Positions 9,178 through 16,852 of a stretch of DNA of 64,000 nt are shown here, in pieces. Positions within the stretch are counted from its first letter, which is position 1. Every line of letters starts with the position of its first letter. Where the stretch lies: NCBI GenBank assembly GCA_964427855.1, contig CAYRVH010000015.1, positions 1 to 64,000 on the forward strand. Direction: 5' to 3'. A program made the position numbers and the translations under genes. The DNA is from JAUPKT01 sp964427855. Lineage in GTDB: Bacteria > Desulfobacterota > Desulfomonilia > Desulfomonilales > Desulfomonilaceae. Under the pieces are notes generated by a model. It saw nothing but the letters and a program-made list of their open reading frames with translations, was not told the origin of the DNA and did not search any database.

Positions 9178-9522
9178 ACCTTCCTCCCACCAAAGAAATT
9201 GCTTTCAGTCCTTGCTGAGACGCGATTCTCAAAATGTCCTAAGCAGTGCCGCCGCGCTGTTCGTTGCAGCGGTTTTCGAACGTCGTAATCTGTTCCGATT
9301 GTTTTAGGTCGCTGTGCGCCGCTTCAGCGTCGAGCAGCCGCCTGGATGTAGCCCCGACCTTCGGATCAAGCCCCCGCGGCAGTGCAGACCTCTTCACGGA
9401 ACAATAGGCAACGACGAATCAGCTGCAAGTTTTGAAGCTCCTGAAGAGATGGTAACCTACCGATCTTTTTGGCAACACTTTGGACGCTCAGCACCCCTGA
9501 CACAGCTTCTAACCCAAGGACC
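9178..9522. other. Intergenic region upstream of the beta-oxidation operon
   Basis: This stretch of 345 bases lies between the stop of glgA and the start of the hydratase-SDR-SCP2 gene, both on the minus strand. Beyond the ribosome binding site next to 9177 I see no convincing gene, RNA or terminator. The promoter of the five-gene operon should lie here. A weak CGCTG/CAGCG hairpin near 9255-9271 has no U-tract. Confidence 0.5.
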
Positions 9523-10989
9523 TCACAGAACAAGGCGCCGTTTGGCCATGGCTGATTCGTAGAGGGCCACGTACTGCTGGGCAGACCTTTTCCAAGAAAA
9601 GTCTTTTTCCATGCCGCGTTTCATAAGGCGCACCCAGGCTTCGGGATGGTTCCTATAAATCTCGACTGCCTGCAGAACGGTCTGTTCCAAAGATGACGAG
9701 GTTTCTTGGAAAAAGACGAATCCCGTCCCTGAGTCTCGTTCCAAAGAACATTCTTCGACTGTATCGATAAGCCCGCCAGTTGCTCTCACTATGGGCACAG
9801 TCCCATAGCGCAAGGCGTACAGCTGATTCAAGCCGCACGGTTCATATCGAGACGGCGCAAGCAAGATGTCTGCTCCGGCGAAAATTCTGTGCGCCAATTC
9901 ATAATCGTAAGCCAAAAAAATTCCTGTCCGATCTGGATATTGTTGACCAAGCTCCTTAAAAATATTTTGATATCTCGCTTCACCGGTGCCGAGCAGTACT
10001 ATTTGCACATCCTGCTTCATAAGATCATGAAAGGCTCCGGCCAATATATCAATGCCTTTCTGGCTGGAAAGCCTGCTGACCATGGTGATGATCGGAACAT
10101 CGGGCCTCACTGCCACATGAGCTGTTCTCTGCAATGCAGCCTTGCACACAGCCTTACCCGAAAGATCGTCGGATGAATAACGGGCGGCGATCAACGGGTC
10201 TTTTTCGGGATTCCAGACGGTATAGTCAACCCCGTTAAGTATCCCGACGAGGTCGTCTCCTTTTTCCTGAAGTACGCCTTCAAGTCCGAAGCCAAAGGCG
10301 GGAGTAAGGATCTCATTTCGATAGCCCGGCGAAACGGTGTTGACCTTCTCTGCGAATACGATCCCGCTTTTGAGAAAATTCAACTTCCCATGAAATTCCA
10401 TATGACTGGGGGTAAAAAACTCCCACCCAACGCCCACAAGGGGCATGTCTAAATGCCAGAAAATACCTTGGTAACCCAGATTGTGAATGGTCATGACGGA
10501 TGAGCTTCGACTCACCTGACGTTCCCCGGGATATAGGGTTCGGAGATACACAGGAGTAAGCGCCGCCTGCCAGTCATGAGAATGAAACACGTCGTAGCGG
10601 TTTCCGCTCAACAGAGCCCATTCTATTGCGGCCCGGGTCAAAAAAACGAATCTCTCGGCGTTATCTTCGTAATCTCCCTCCGGTGTACCATACAGATAGT
10701 CTCGGTCGTAATAATTGTCCGCCTCGACAAAAAGGTAGCGGACTCCCCTCTCATCGTTGAAACTCCAAAGTCCTGCGGTGAGTTGTTTGGCGTTCAGGGT
10801 CAATTCTATGGAAGCCTTCAATTTTTCGATGCGGAAATGATTGGTGTCAATTCCCCTATACTTCGGCATTATGACGTCCACTTCGACTCCCAGCCCAGCC
10901 AGTTCGGCGGGCAAAGCGAAGAGTACCTCTCCAAGTCCCCCGGTTTGAGCGAAGGGGGTTGCTTCAGGAGTCACCATCAGTACGCGCAT
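9523..10989 (-). CDS. glgA: Glycogen/starch synthase, GT5 family
   Basis: This enzyme transfers glucose from a nucleotide sugar to a growing alpha-1,4-glucan. The product has 488 residues from the ATG at 10987-10989, chosen because GGAGG lies nine bases upstream and the family starts at MRVLMVTPEA. The GT5 N-terminal domain is followed by a GT1-type C-terminal domain, with the conserved EPCGLNQLYALRYG near residue 395 and MVSRLSSQKG near 315. The normally conserved KxGGL motif near residue 15, whose Lys contacts the sugar nucleotide, reads QTGGLGEV here, so Lys is replaced by Gln. This could lower activity or mark a subfamily. It stands alone, with no glgB, glgC or glgP nearby. Confidence 0.92.
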   Translation of the reverse strand: MRVLMVTPEATPFAQTGGLGEVLFALPAELAGLGVEVDVIMPKYRGIDTNHFRIEKLKASIELTLNAKQLTAGLWSFNDERGVRYLFVEADNYYDRDYLYGTPEGDYEDNAERFVFLTRAAIEWALLSGNRYDVFHSHDWQAALTPVYLRTLYPGERQVSRSSSVMTIHNLGYQGIFWHLDMPLVGVGWEFFTPSHMEFHGKLNFLKSGIVFAEKVNTVSPGYRNEILTPAFGFGLEGVLQEKGDDLVGILNGVDYTVWNPEKDPLIAARYSSDDLSGKAVCKAALQRTAHVAVRPDVPIITMVSRLSSQKGIDILAGAFHDLMKQDVQIVLLGTGEARYQNIFKELGQQYPDRTGIFLAYDYELAHRIFAGADILLAPSRYEPCGLNQLYALRYGTVPIVRATGGLIDTVEECSLERDSGTGFVFFQETSSSLEQTVLQAVEIYRNHPEAWVRLMKRGMEKDFSWKRSAQQYVALYESAMAKRRLVL

Positions 10990-11114
10990 GTGCAAGCGCC
11001 TCCGCCGCAAAGAAACCTTGTCATGAGATACGAATCTCCTCTTCACTGATTCATTGCCATGGCTATTGATTGGGGCATCACCAGGCTAAATCCTCAGCGA
11101 CTCAAGAAGGGAGC

Positions 11115-11651
11115 TCAGGTTGCATGACCCTTCTGACGCAGGTAAGGTATAAGCCCTCCTTGTCGCAAAAGCTCCTGCATGAATTCGGGTACAGGATTTA
11201 CCCGAAAAACCTTACCAGACCGCTCGTTTCGAATCATGCCTTGAGACAGATATACAGCAACTACATCGCCCTCTCTCATATCGTGCACGGCTTCGTGGGA
11301 TTCAAAGATCGGCAAACCAGTGTTGAATGCGTTTCGGAAAAAAATTCGCGCAAAACTCTTGGCGATAACGCAGGAAACTCCTGCAGCTTTGATAGCAGCT
11401 GGCGCATGTTCTCGGGATGAACCACACCCGAAATTCTTGCCGGCGACGATGACGTCGCCTTTGGCAACTTTGGACGCAAAGGATGGATCTGCATCCTCCA
11501 TGACGTGACGCGCGAGTTGTTCATGATCTAATAAATTCAGATACCGAGCTGGTAAAATTTCGTCGGTATTGACGTCATCTCCAAAGACCCATGTACGGCC
11601 ACGAAAATCTGGCGTATTCAGCGGCGTTTTGCCGTTCAAGGTTGAGCTCAC
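11115..11651 (-). CDS. leuD: 3-isopropylmalate dehydratase small subunit (aconitase swivel domain)
   Basis: The 178-residue small subunit of a LeuCD-type hydro-lyase isomerises 2- to 3-isopropylmalate, or homocitrate/methylcitrate-like substrates in relatives. The swivel-domain signatures NTDEILPARY near residue 29 and GKNFGCGSSREHAP near 71 are present. The length fits the archaeal/deltaproteobacterial short form. Translation starts at a GTG with AGGA seven bases upstream. The large subunit LeuC, which carries the iron-sulfur cluster, is not adjacent. The neighbours are glgA (same strand) and a divergent sulfotransferase, so the large subunit must be encoded elsewhere. Confidence 0.88.
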   Translation of the reverse strand: MSSTLNGKTPLNTPDFRGRTWVFGDDVNTDEILPARYLNLLDHEQLARHVMEDADPSFASKVAKGDVIVAGKNFGCGSSREHAPAAIKAAGVSCVIAKSFARIFFRNAFNTGLPIFESHEAVHDMREGDVVAVYLSQGMIRNERSGKVFRVNPVPEFMQELLRQGGLIPYLRQKGHAT

Positions 11652-11825
11652 TCTTTATTCCTGCTACATTACGATTGGTCAGCCTTGGGCGCAGGCGGCA
11701 GCCAGCGCTGCAATTCATCCGAAAAAATTCACGCTACACGCAAGACAGTGCAAAAAGAAACACAGCATATAATACAAGAAGTCGTAATGAGAAACAAGTA
11801 AAACAAAGGTTCCCATTCCCCCCAA

Positions 11826-12977
11826 ATGTCCATGAGCAGACATGTCATGAAAAGCCCTCACATGAAAAAAGGTCCACAGGCCCTACAGGGCATGACAATG
11901 GGCGCTCTCCTCAAGGTGCTCGCAAGAAATGACTTTGCAGTGGATGTTCAGTGCTTGGGGCGTTTGGCCCATCTTCTCATTCTCGGCGTATTNNNNNNNN
12001 NNNNNNNNNNNNNNNNNNNNNNNNNNNNNNNNNNNNNNNNNNNNNNNNNNNNNNTTAACGGCAGAAAGATAAAAAATTCGCACATCGATCATCCCATACT
12101 GTTCGTCATTGGGCATTGGCGGAGCGGCACCACCCATCTCGAGAATCTTTTGACCCTGGACTCGCGCTTCAGCTACGCGACTGCTTATCAGACGATGTTT
12201 CCCCATCATTGCTTGTACACCCAAAATGCTCGCTTTGTCTTCGATCGCATCGCGCCAAAGAAGCGGCCCATGGACAATGTCACCTTTGCGGCGAATGCGC
12301 CTCACGAGGATGAATTTGCCCTCGCAGCTTCAGCAACCATTTCGCCATATATGCGTTTTCTCTTCCCCGTCACTGGAGATCGTGTATACAGTGAAATTGA
12401 CATGAGGAAATGGTCCCCCGAGATGCGAGAGACCTGGGAAAATTGTTTCCTCGAGTTTCTTCGCAAGATCACCCTTTCCCAGGACGGCCGCATTCTCCTC
12501 AAGTCGCCCCCGCACCTCGGGAGGGTTGCCGCGCTGGTGAACATGTTTCCTGACGCCCAGTTCGTGCACATTGTACGGAACCCCTATGAAGTGTTTTCGT
12601 CCACCCGAAAACTATGGCTGAATACTTTATCCTTTTCCCATTTACAGATCCCTGATCCCGAACAAATCCAGGAACTCATCTTTACGTGGTACATAAAGCT
12701 CTTCGAACTTTTTGAGCGGGATCGAGCGTTGATTCCTGAAGGTGCTTTCTTCGAGTTGAAATTTGAAGAACTGGAAGCTCGGCCGGTGGCCACATTGAGG
12801 CGGCTGTACGATGCGCTGTGCATCCCTGGTTTTGATGAATTCGAGCCCACGTTGAAGGCCTATTTGGATTCCATCAAGAACTATCAAAAAAATGTGCATG
12901 AGCTTGATCCGGCGACAAAGGCCAAGGTCGCTCAAAGATGGGGGTTTAACTTTCGCCGCTACGGGTACGAAATATGA
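11826..12977 (+). CDS. Sulfotransferase family protein, interrupted by a sequencing gap
   Basis: This protein probably transfers a sulfuryl group from PAPS to a hydroxyl or amine. The 5'-phosphosulfate-binding loop GHWRSGTTHLENLL follows the gap. The 3'-phosphate-binding FVHIVRNPYEVFSS motif is near residue 238, and a family-typical LKFEELEARP segment lies near 315. A run of 62 Ns at 11993-12054 falls between the N-terminal helix region and the P-loop. The exact length (about 383 residues as drawn) and frame continuity are therefore uncertain. The start is also uncertain, with several Met codons and no clear Shine-Dalgarno. It stands alone, transcribed away from leuD. The acceptor is unknown. 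Confidence 0.82.
   Translation: MSMSRHVMKSPHMKKGPQALQGMTMGALLKVLARNDFAVDVQCLGRLAHLLILGVXXXXXXXXXXXXXXXXXXXXXXNGRKIKNSHIDHPILFVIGHWRSGTTHLENLLTLDSRFSYATAYQTMFPHHCLYTQNARFVFDRIAPKKRPMDNVTFAANAPHEDEFALAASATISPYMRFLFPVTGDRVYSEIDMRKWSPEMRETWENCFLEFLRKITLSQDGRILLKSPPHLGRVAALVNMFPDAQFVHIVRNPYEVFSSTRKLWLNTLSFSHLQIPDPEQIQELIFTWYIKLFELFERDRALIPEGAFFELKFEELEARPVATLRRLYDALCIPGFDEFEPTLKAYLDSIKNYQKNVHELDPATKAKVAQRWGFNFRRYGYEI
11993..12054. other. Assembly gap (62 N)
   Basis: Sixty-two undetermined bases inside the sulfotransferase gene. The reading frame happens to stay open across the gap, which suggests the estimate may be close, but this cannot be tested here. Confidence 1.
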
Positions 12978-13324
12978 CGAACTCGCGTGAAAATTTATCG
13001 ACAACTGGTACTGATTGTTTTATAAATCAGATCGGCATTGTATGGGGTGAGAGAAGCAGCTTGACAGATTGACATTAGAGCCCTTCTCGTAGATTTCCGA
13101 AATCCAGTTTCATGGGGAAATTTCCATTGTAACACATACGAAAAGGCGTAATGCTGTCAATCAATTAAGCGCTGTAAGTCCAGGTCGCCGGGCGTGAAGG
13201 TCAATGCTTTCGCCCATAAGCCTCGGGAGACTCGGTACCAACCTAAGGGGAATAGCGCTCGGGAAAAGCAACATTTCCTGAATCGTCAACAAGCCAGCTT
13301 TGCAAAATGTGAAAAGGAGGACAC
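12978..13324. other. Intergenic region, no gene seen
   Basis: About 350 bases between the sulfotransferase and a small plus-strand gene. A six-base stem CTGATT/AATCAG near 13010-13029 lacks a U-tract and is not a convincing terminator. The only clear signal is the ribosome binding site just before 13325. Confidence 0.4.
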
Positions 13325-13549
13325 ATGCAAATAGGGGACGTGATTCATCTGGATGGTCTCAAAGCAGAGTACAGTCTTTTTGGAAAGGACCGGTTCTGCG
13401 CGTGCACTCTTCCTGATGGGGATTACATAGTACTGGATATAGAGGATGATTACGTGAGGTTGGCGTGGAGCGAAGCGTCCGGATTTCCCTCGAAAAAACA
13501 TCGCTACCGCATCGAGCGTCACGCGTTCACGTCTCAGGTGAATGTCTGA
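13325..13549 (+). CDS. Small hypothetical protein, 74 residues
   Basis: I do not recognise this family. The reading frame is supported by a near-perfect Shine-Dalgarno (AAGGAGG) seven bases before the ATG, the strongest in the area. The product is soluble, without a signal peptide or membrane segment. It reads as alternating short beta strands (DVIHLDG, RFCACTL, DYIVLDIEDDYVRLAW) with a basic C-terminus (KKHRYRIERH), which suggests a small beta-barrel. It is isolated between a sulfotransferase and the 3' end of the RND exporter operon on the other strand. An overlapping minus-strand frame looks like a shadow. Confidence 0.6.
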   Translation: MQIGDVIHLDGLKAEYSLFGKDRFCACTLPDGDYIVLDIEDDYVRLAWSEASGFPSKKHRYRIERHAFTSQVNV

Positions 13550-13726
13550 TCGAATGTTGGTCAAACGGGCGGCCGTCAAAAGGGCAGCAATTGGTCTGAC
13601 AGTGTCCCTACTCGCAATAAGAAGAGAAAATACCTCGTCATGCTGATTGAGGAGGCAACGCCTGTATCAAAGGGTTTAAGCCTATTTGTGCAAGATTGAG
13701 ACTTGTTGAATTTTTGATCGATGTGA

Positions 13727-16081
13727 TCAGCGTTGGGATGATGGTTTTTTTAACATTTCTCTTGTCATGAGTCGTCTGATCCAACCTGTTGACAGTATGA
13801 CCGCCGGCATGAAAATCAAATCGCCAATGAGCGAGAACAGAATAGCAGCTGAACCGAGGATCCCCACGTATATCACAGGTCTATAGGGTGAAATAAGAAG
13901 CATAATAAATCCAAAAAAAATGACGGCATGATTGGAGATCATTGCCCTCGCCGTCACGTCATAGGCCCGGGACAAGCAATCTCGAATGCTTGTGGTCGCG
14001 CCTTCGGCTCGCAACTCCCTCTTGAGTTGCGTGAGGAGGTGCACAGTATTGTCCACAGTAAGGCCGATGGATACTGCCGCTGCGAAAACTGTGACACTGT
14101 CGAGTGGGATCTTGAACCACCCCATGACGCCAAATATAATAGCCTGGGGCAGAATTTGCGGCAGCAGGCTGACCAAACCGAGAGAGACGGATCGAAACTG
14201 TATTGTCAACAGCATTGACATGTAAAATACGGCTAATATGAGGGAGGACGCTTGGGATTCCACAATGTCGGATGCCTGCGCTTCAAAAACGGCCAAATCG
14301 CCTGTGACGTACACGTCGGCGCTATTGCCCATTACACCAGCGGCTGTGGAACGAATCCGTTCAATGGTATCCCCTATGGGGGTCTCAGGAGAGTTGTGAA
14401 TCCGTATGGTAAGCCTTAGCTTGCTAAAATCTTGATCTAAAAACCGCCTCAGCATTTTCTGGCCATCAGAGCTGAACCCGGTGAGTACGAGAATCTGAGG
14501 GATGCGCATAGGATGCGAGAATAGGTCGCCAGGCGAACCCTCGGGCTTCGAGGCGACGGTATAGAGATATTCCATCAACGGAAGAAACGAATCGATAGAG
14601 GAAACTTCATTTATTTTCCTCAGAGCCTGTTCCATCTCTTTGACTTTCTTCCACATCTCAGGGTGTTTAAAGTCGTTCTCGTTGCCAGCCACAATAAGCT
14701 CTACTGAACTCACTGGCGTAAGATTTTTTTCGACAAAACTAAGGTCCCTGATCTCTTTCGTGGAATCTGTGAGCATACGCAGGAGTTGTGGATCGCTGTG
14801 GATAAAAGGGGCGCCGCAGAGCATAAGGGCTATCAACCCAATGATAGAATAGGCGCACCATCTACTATGAGTAAAAACGAAGCTTCTTATAAAAGCGAAT
14901 GACCGCGACACAAGATCAGAAGACATGGCCTTGAACACAGGCGGTGGAGGCGGCTTCATGGCGATGAGGAAGGCCGGCGTAAGCGACGCCGCCAGAATAA
15001 ATGCAATGAGCGGGCCAAGGGACAAAATGAGTCCAAGCTGCTGCACCATAGGAAAGGACGCCACGACGAGACTAGAGAAACCCAGCGAGGTCGTAAACGA
15101 GGTGACGAGGCATGGACCTGCGCCAGTCTTGAGGGCATGTTTAGCCGCGGCAATAGGACCATTTCCGTCTCGAAGAGAATCGTTGTAGTGGACCACGAGG
15201 TGTATGACCGGCTCCACGCTGGATATAAGAACAAGTCCGAACGACAGCGCTGTGGTGGAATTCAGCTGAATTCTCAGCATGGCCATGATGCCGATGATCC
15301 ACAATACGCACAACCCCACCACCACCCCTGTGATCAGGGTAACTCGCAGGCTCTTGAAAATGTAGAAGGCCACAATTGTGCACACCATTGAACAAAGCAG
15401 CCCGAAAGTCACAGCGGTCTGCAGGTTATACCGCTGAATAGCCTGCCGAATGACTGCTCCCCCAATAATCCTGTATGAACAGCGCAAGGGCAAATTGCTT
15501 CTTACAATTTCATCAATATCGTGCAGTAGTCGCTCAACAACGGGGACGTCATAGCTAATTTTCTGATCTAAGGCCAAAATAATGCCGATCGTAGAGACAT
15601 CGCGTGAAATCAACAGCTCCAAAATGGGGAGCGCCTTCCGAATAGTTTCAAGAAAGGAGTCTTCCGGAAGATGCAACCCTTTCTCATCCCTGGCCAGTAT
15701 GGGATATGAGCCGAAAAGCCCGTGCTTCTTTGCGAACACTTTCATGTTTGTCAAACTTATGACATCGACGATGTGTGGGGTACGCCCAAATTTCTCGGTC
15801 ATCGTCTCGACCGCAGAGAAAAACTCTGGGTCTTTGGCGAGGGGTTGGTTGGCCTTTATGACGATCAAGACATAGTCTTCCGTCCCGAAGGTCTCCAGGA
15901 ATTCTTGGTATCTCTGAAATGCTTCAGTATTCGTGTTCAAGCCGGCTTTTAGAGTGACATCCACGCTCATGTTCGGGATGGACGCGGCCAAGACGGCAGT
16001 TATTAAGCCAACGAGAAAAACGATTATTTTTCTATGATCAACGAGAAAATCTGTATTAGGAATCTGTATTGACTTATGCAT
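13727..16081 (-). CDS. RND/MMPL-type exporter, second copy
   Basis: This 784-residue inner-membrane protein belongs to the RND superfamily (SSD/MMPL-like exporters, COG1033 type), which moves lipids or hydrophobic compounds using the proton gradient. It opens with one transmembrane helix (IIVFLVGLITAVLA). A periplasmic porter loop follows, then helices with the SSD-like block near residues 220-370, a second periplasmic loop, and a final helix bundle with GLTVDNTVHLLTQLKRE near 690. It is clearly paralogous to the protein at 16836-19229, with the same architecture and motifs. It is the last gene of the RND/DUF2062/RND operon, 81 bases after the DUF2062 gene. No periplasmic adaptor or outer-membrane channel is encoded alongside, as is usual for this branch. 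The substrate is unknown. Lipid export is inferred from the lipid-making neighbours. Confidence 0.88.
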   Translation of the reverse strand: MHKSIQIPNTDFLVDHRKIIVFLVGLITAVLAASIPNMSVDVTLKAGLNTNTEAFQRYQEFLETFGTEDYVLIVIKANQPLAKDPEFFSAVETMTEKFGRTPHIVDVISLTNMKVFAKKHGLFGSYPILARDEKGLHLPEDSFLETIRKALPILELLISRDVSTIGIILALDQKISYDVPVVERLLHDIDEIVRSNLPLRCSYRIIGGAVIRQAIQRYNLQTAVTFGLLCSMVCTIVAFYIFKSLRVTLITGVVVGLCVLWIIGIMAMLRIQLNSTTALSFGLVLISSVEPVIHLVVHYNDSLRDGNGPIAAAKHALKTGAGPCLVTSFTTSLGFSSLVVASFPMVQQLGLILSLGPLIAFILAASLTPAFLIAMKPPPPPVFKAMSSDLVSRSFAFIRSFVFTHSRWCAYSIIGLIALMLCGAPFIHSDPQLLRMLTDSTKEIRDLSFVEKNLTPVSSVELIVAGNENDFKHPEMWKKVKEMEQALRKINEVSSIDSFLPLMEYLYTVASKPEGSPGDLFSHPMRIPQILVLTGFSSDGQKMLRRFLDQDFSKLRLTIRIHNSPETPIGDTIERIRSTAAGVMGNSADVYVTGDLAVFEAQASDIVESQASSLILAVFYMSMLLTIQFRSVSLGLVSLLPQILPQAIIFGVMGWFKIPLDSVTVFAAAVSIGLTVDNTVHLLTQLKRELRAEGATTSIRDCLSRAYDVTARAMISNHAVIFFGFIMLLISPYRPVIYVGILGSAAILFSLIGDLIFMPAVILSTGWIRRLMTREMLKKPSSQR

Positions 16082-16162
16082 CGCTTTGTTTAGAAAGGTC
16101 TTGCCTGGTTTGAGTCGGCCTAAGCCGTCTGTTAAGACGCCCCATGATTTTGTCTTACTCTG

Positions 16163-16852
16163 CTAATGTGATGTGTGATCTCGCAGCTTAGCGAGATATT
16201 GTTCGTATTGCAGTCCCAATCTCTGGGCCGCTTTCTTACATCGCTTCTTTTGAATGTGGAATGTGACGAAGTACCCCGTTACTCCAAATACTGCGCCAAG
16301 AATGACGGCTGCGACGGTCCAGGGTATAAGCAGCTCTGAGCCGAGCTCTGCGAAAGCCCCTAGTGCATCCCAAAAGTAACTCTTGTCTAAAACGGGGTGC
16401 ATAAGTTTCTCGAAGCAATGGAAATTCAAGGAGATAGGTCTTGCCAGGACATAGGATCCCAGGCAATAGTATCCATAATATAAGGGAATCATGTTCAACG
16501 GGTTGCTCACAAAAGTGAAGCCTGCCGCCACCACATAATGGAAAGAGAGGAATAAGCGAAGAAGACCAAGAAACAGTAATTGCCCTCCCACAGGGATCAT
16601 AAAGCCGACGACCAACCCAATTGAAACGCTTCTGGCGTCGTATGTAGGGGTATGGCAAGAGGTTAAAAGCGGCTGCACGCAGTTGGTATGTACATTTTGA
16701 AAAAAAGCGGAAAAAGACCATCTGAGTTTTTCGCTGCGGCCTTGGCTCTTTCGCCCAGCTTCTGAGACCTCTTGTGACAAGCCTTTGACGTCGGGCTTAT
16801 TCTGAAGGTTGGTTATAGGATGAGTAGGGTGGGGATCAACGGAGTGACCCAT
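16163..16852 (-). CDS. DUF2062 membrane protein
   Basis: This is a 229-residue membrane protein of the DUF2062 family, whose function is not established. The family core (SVSIGLVVGFMIPVGGQLLF near residue 76, then NPLNMIPLYYGYYCLG near 117) is visible. It has about three to four hydrophobic segments, a last helix near 183-208 and a basic C-terminal tail. Its start lies 17 bases inside the end of the upstream RND gene, so the two are probably translationally coupled. It is sandwiched between two RND exporters, which suggests it takes part in the same export or envelope-lipid process. In other bacteria DUF2062 domains occur near polysaccharide or lipid transferases, so an envelope role is plausible but not shown. 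Confidence 0.8.
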   Translation of the reverse strand: MGHSVDPHPTHPITNLQNKPDVKGLSQEVSEAGRKSQGRSEKLRWSFSAFFQNVHTNCVQPLLTSCHTPTYDARSVSIGLVVGFMIPVGGQLLFLGLLRLFLSFHYVVAAGFTFVSNPLNMIPLYYGYYCLGSYVLARPISLNFHCFEKLMHPVLDKSYFWDALGAFAELGSELLIPWTVAAVILGAVFGVTGYFVTFHIQKKRCKKAAQRLGLQYEQYLAKLRDHTSH

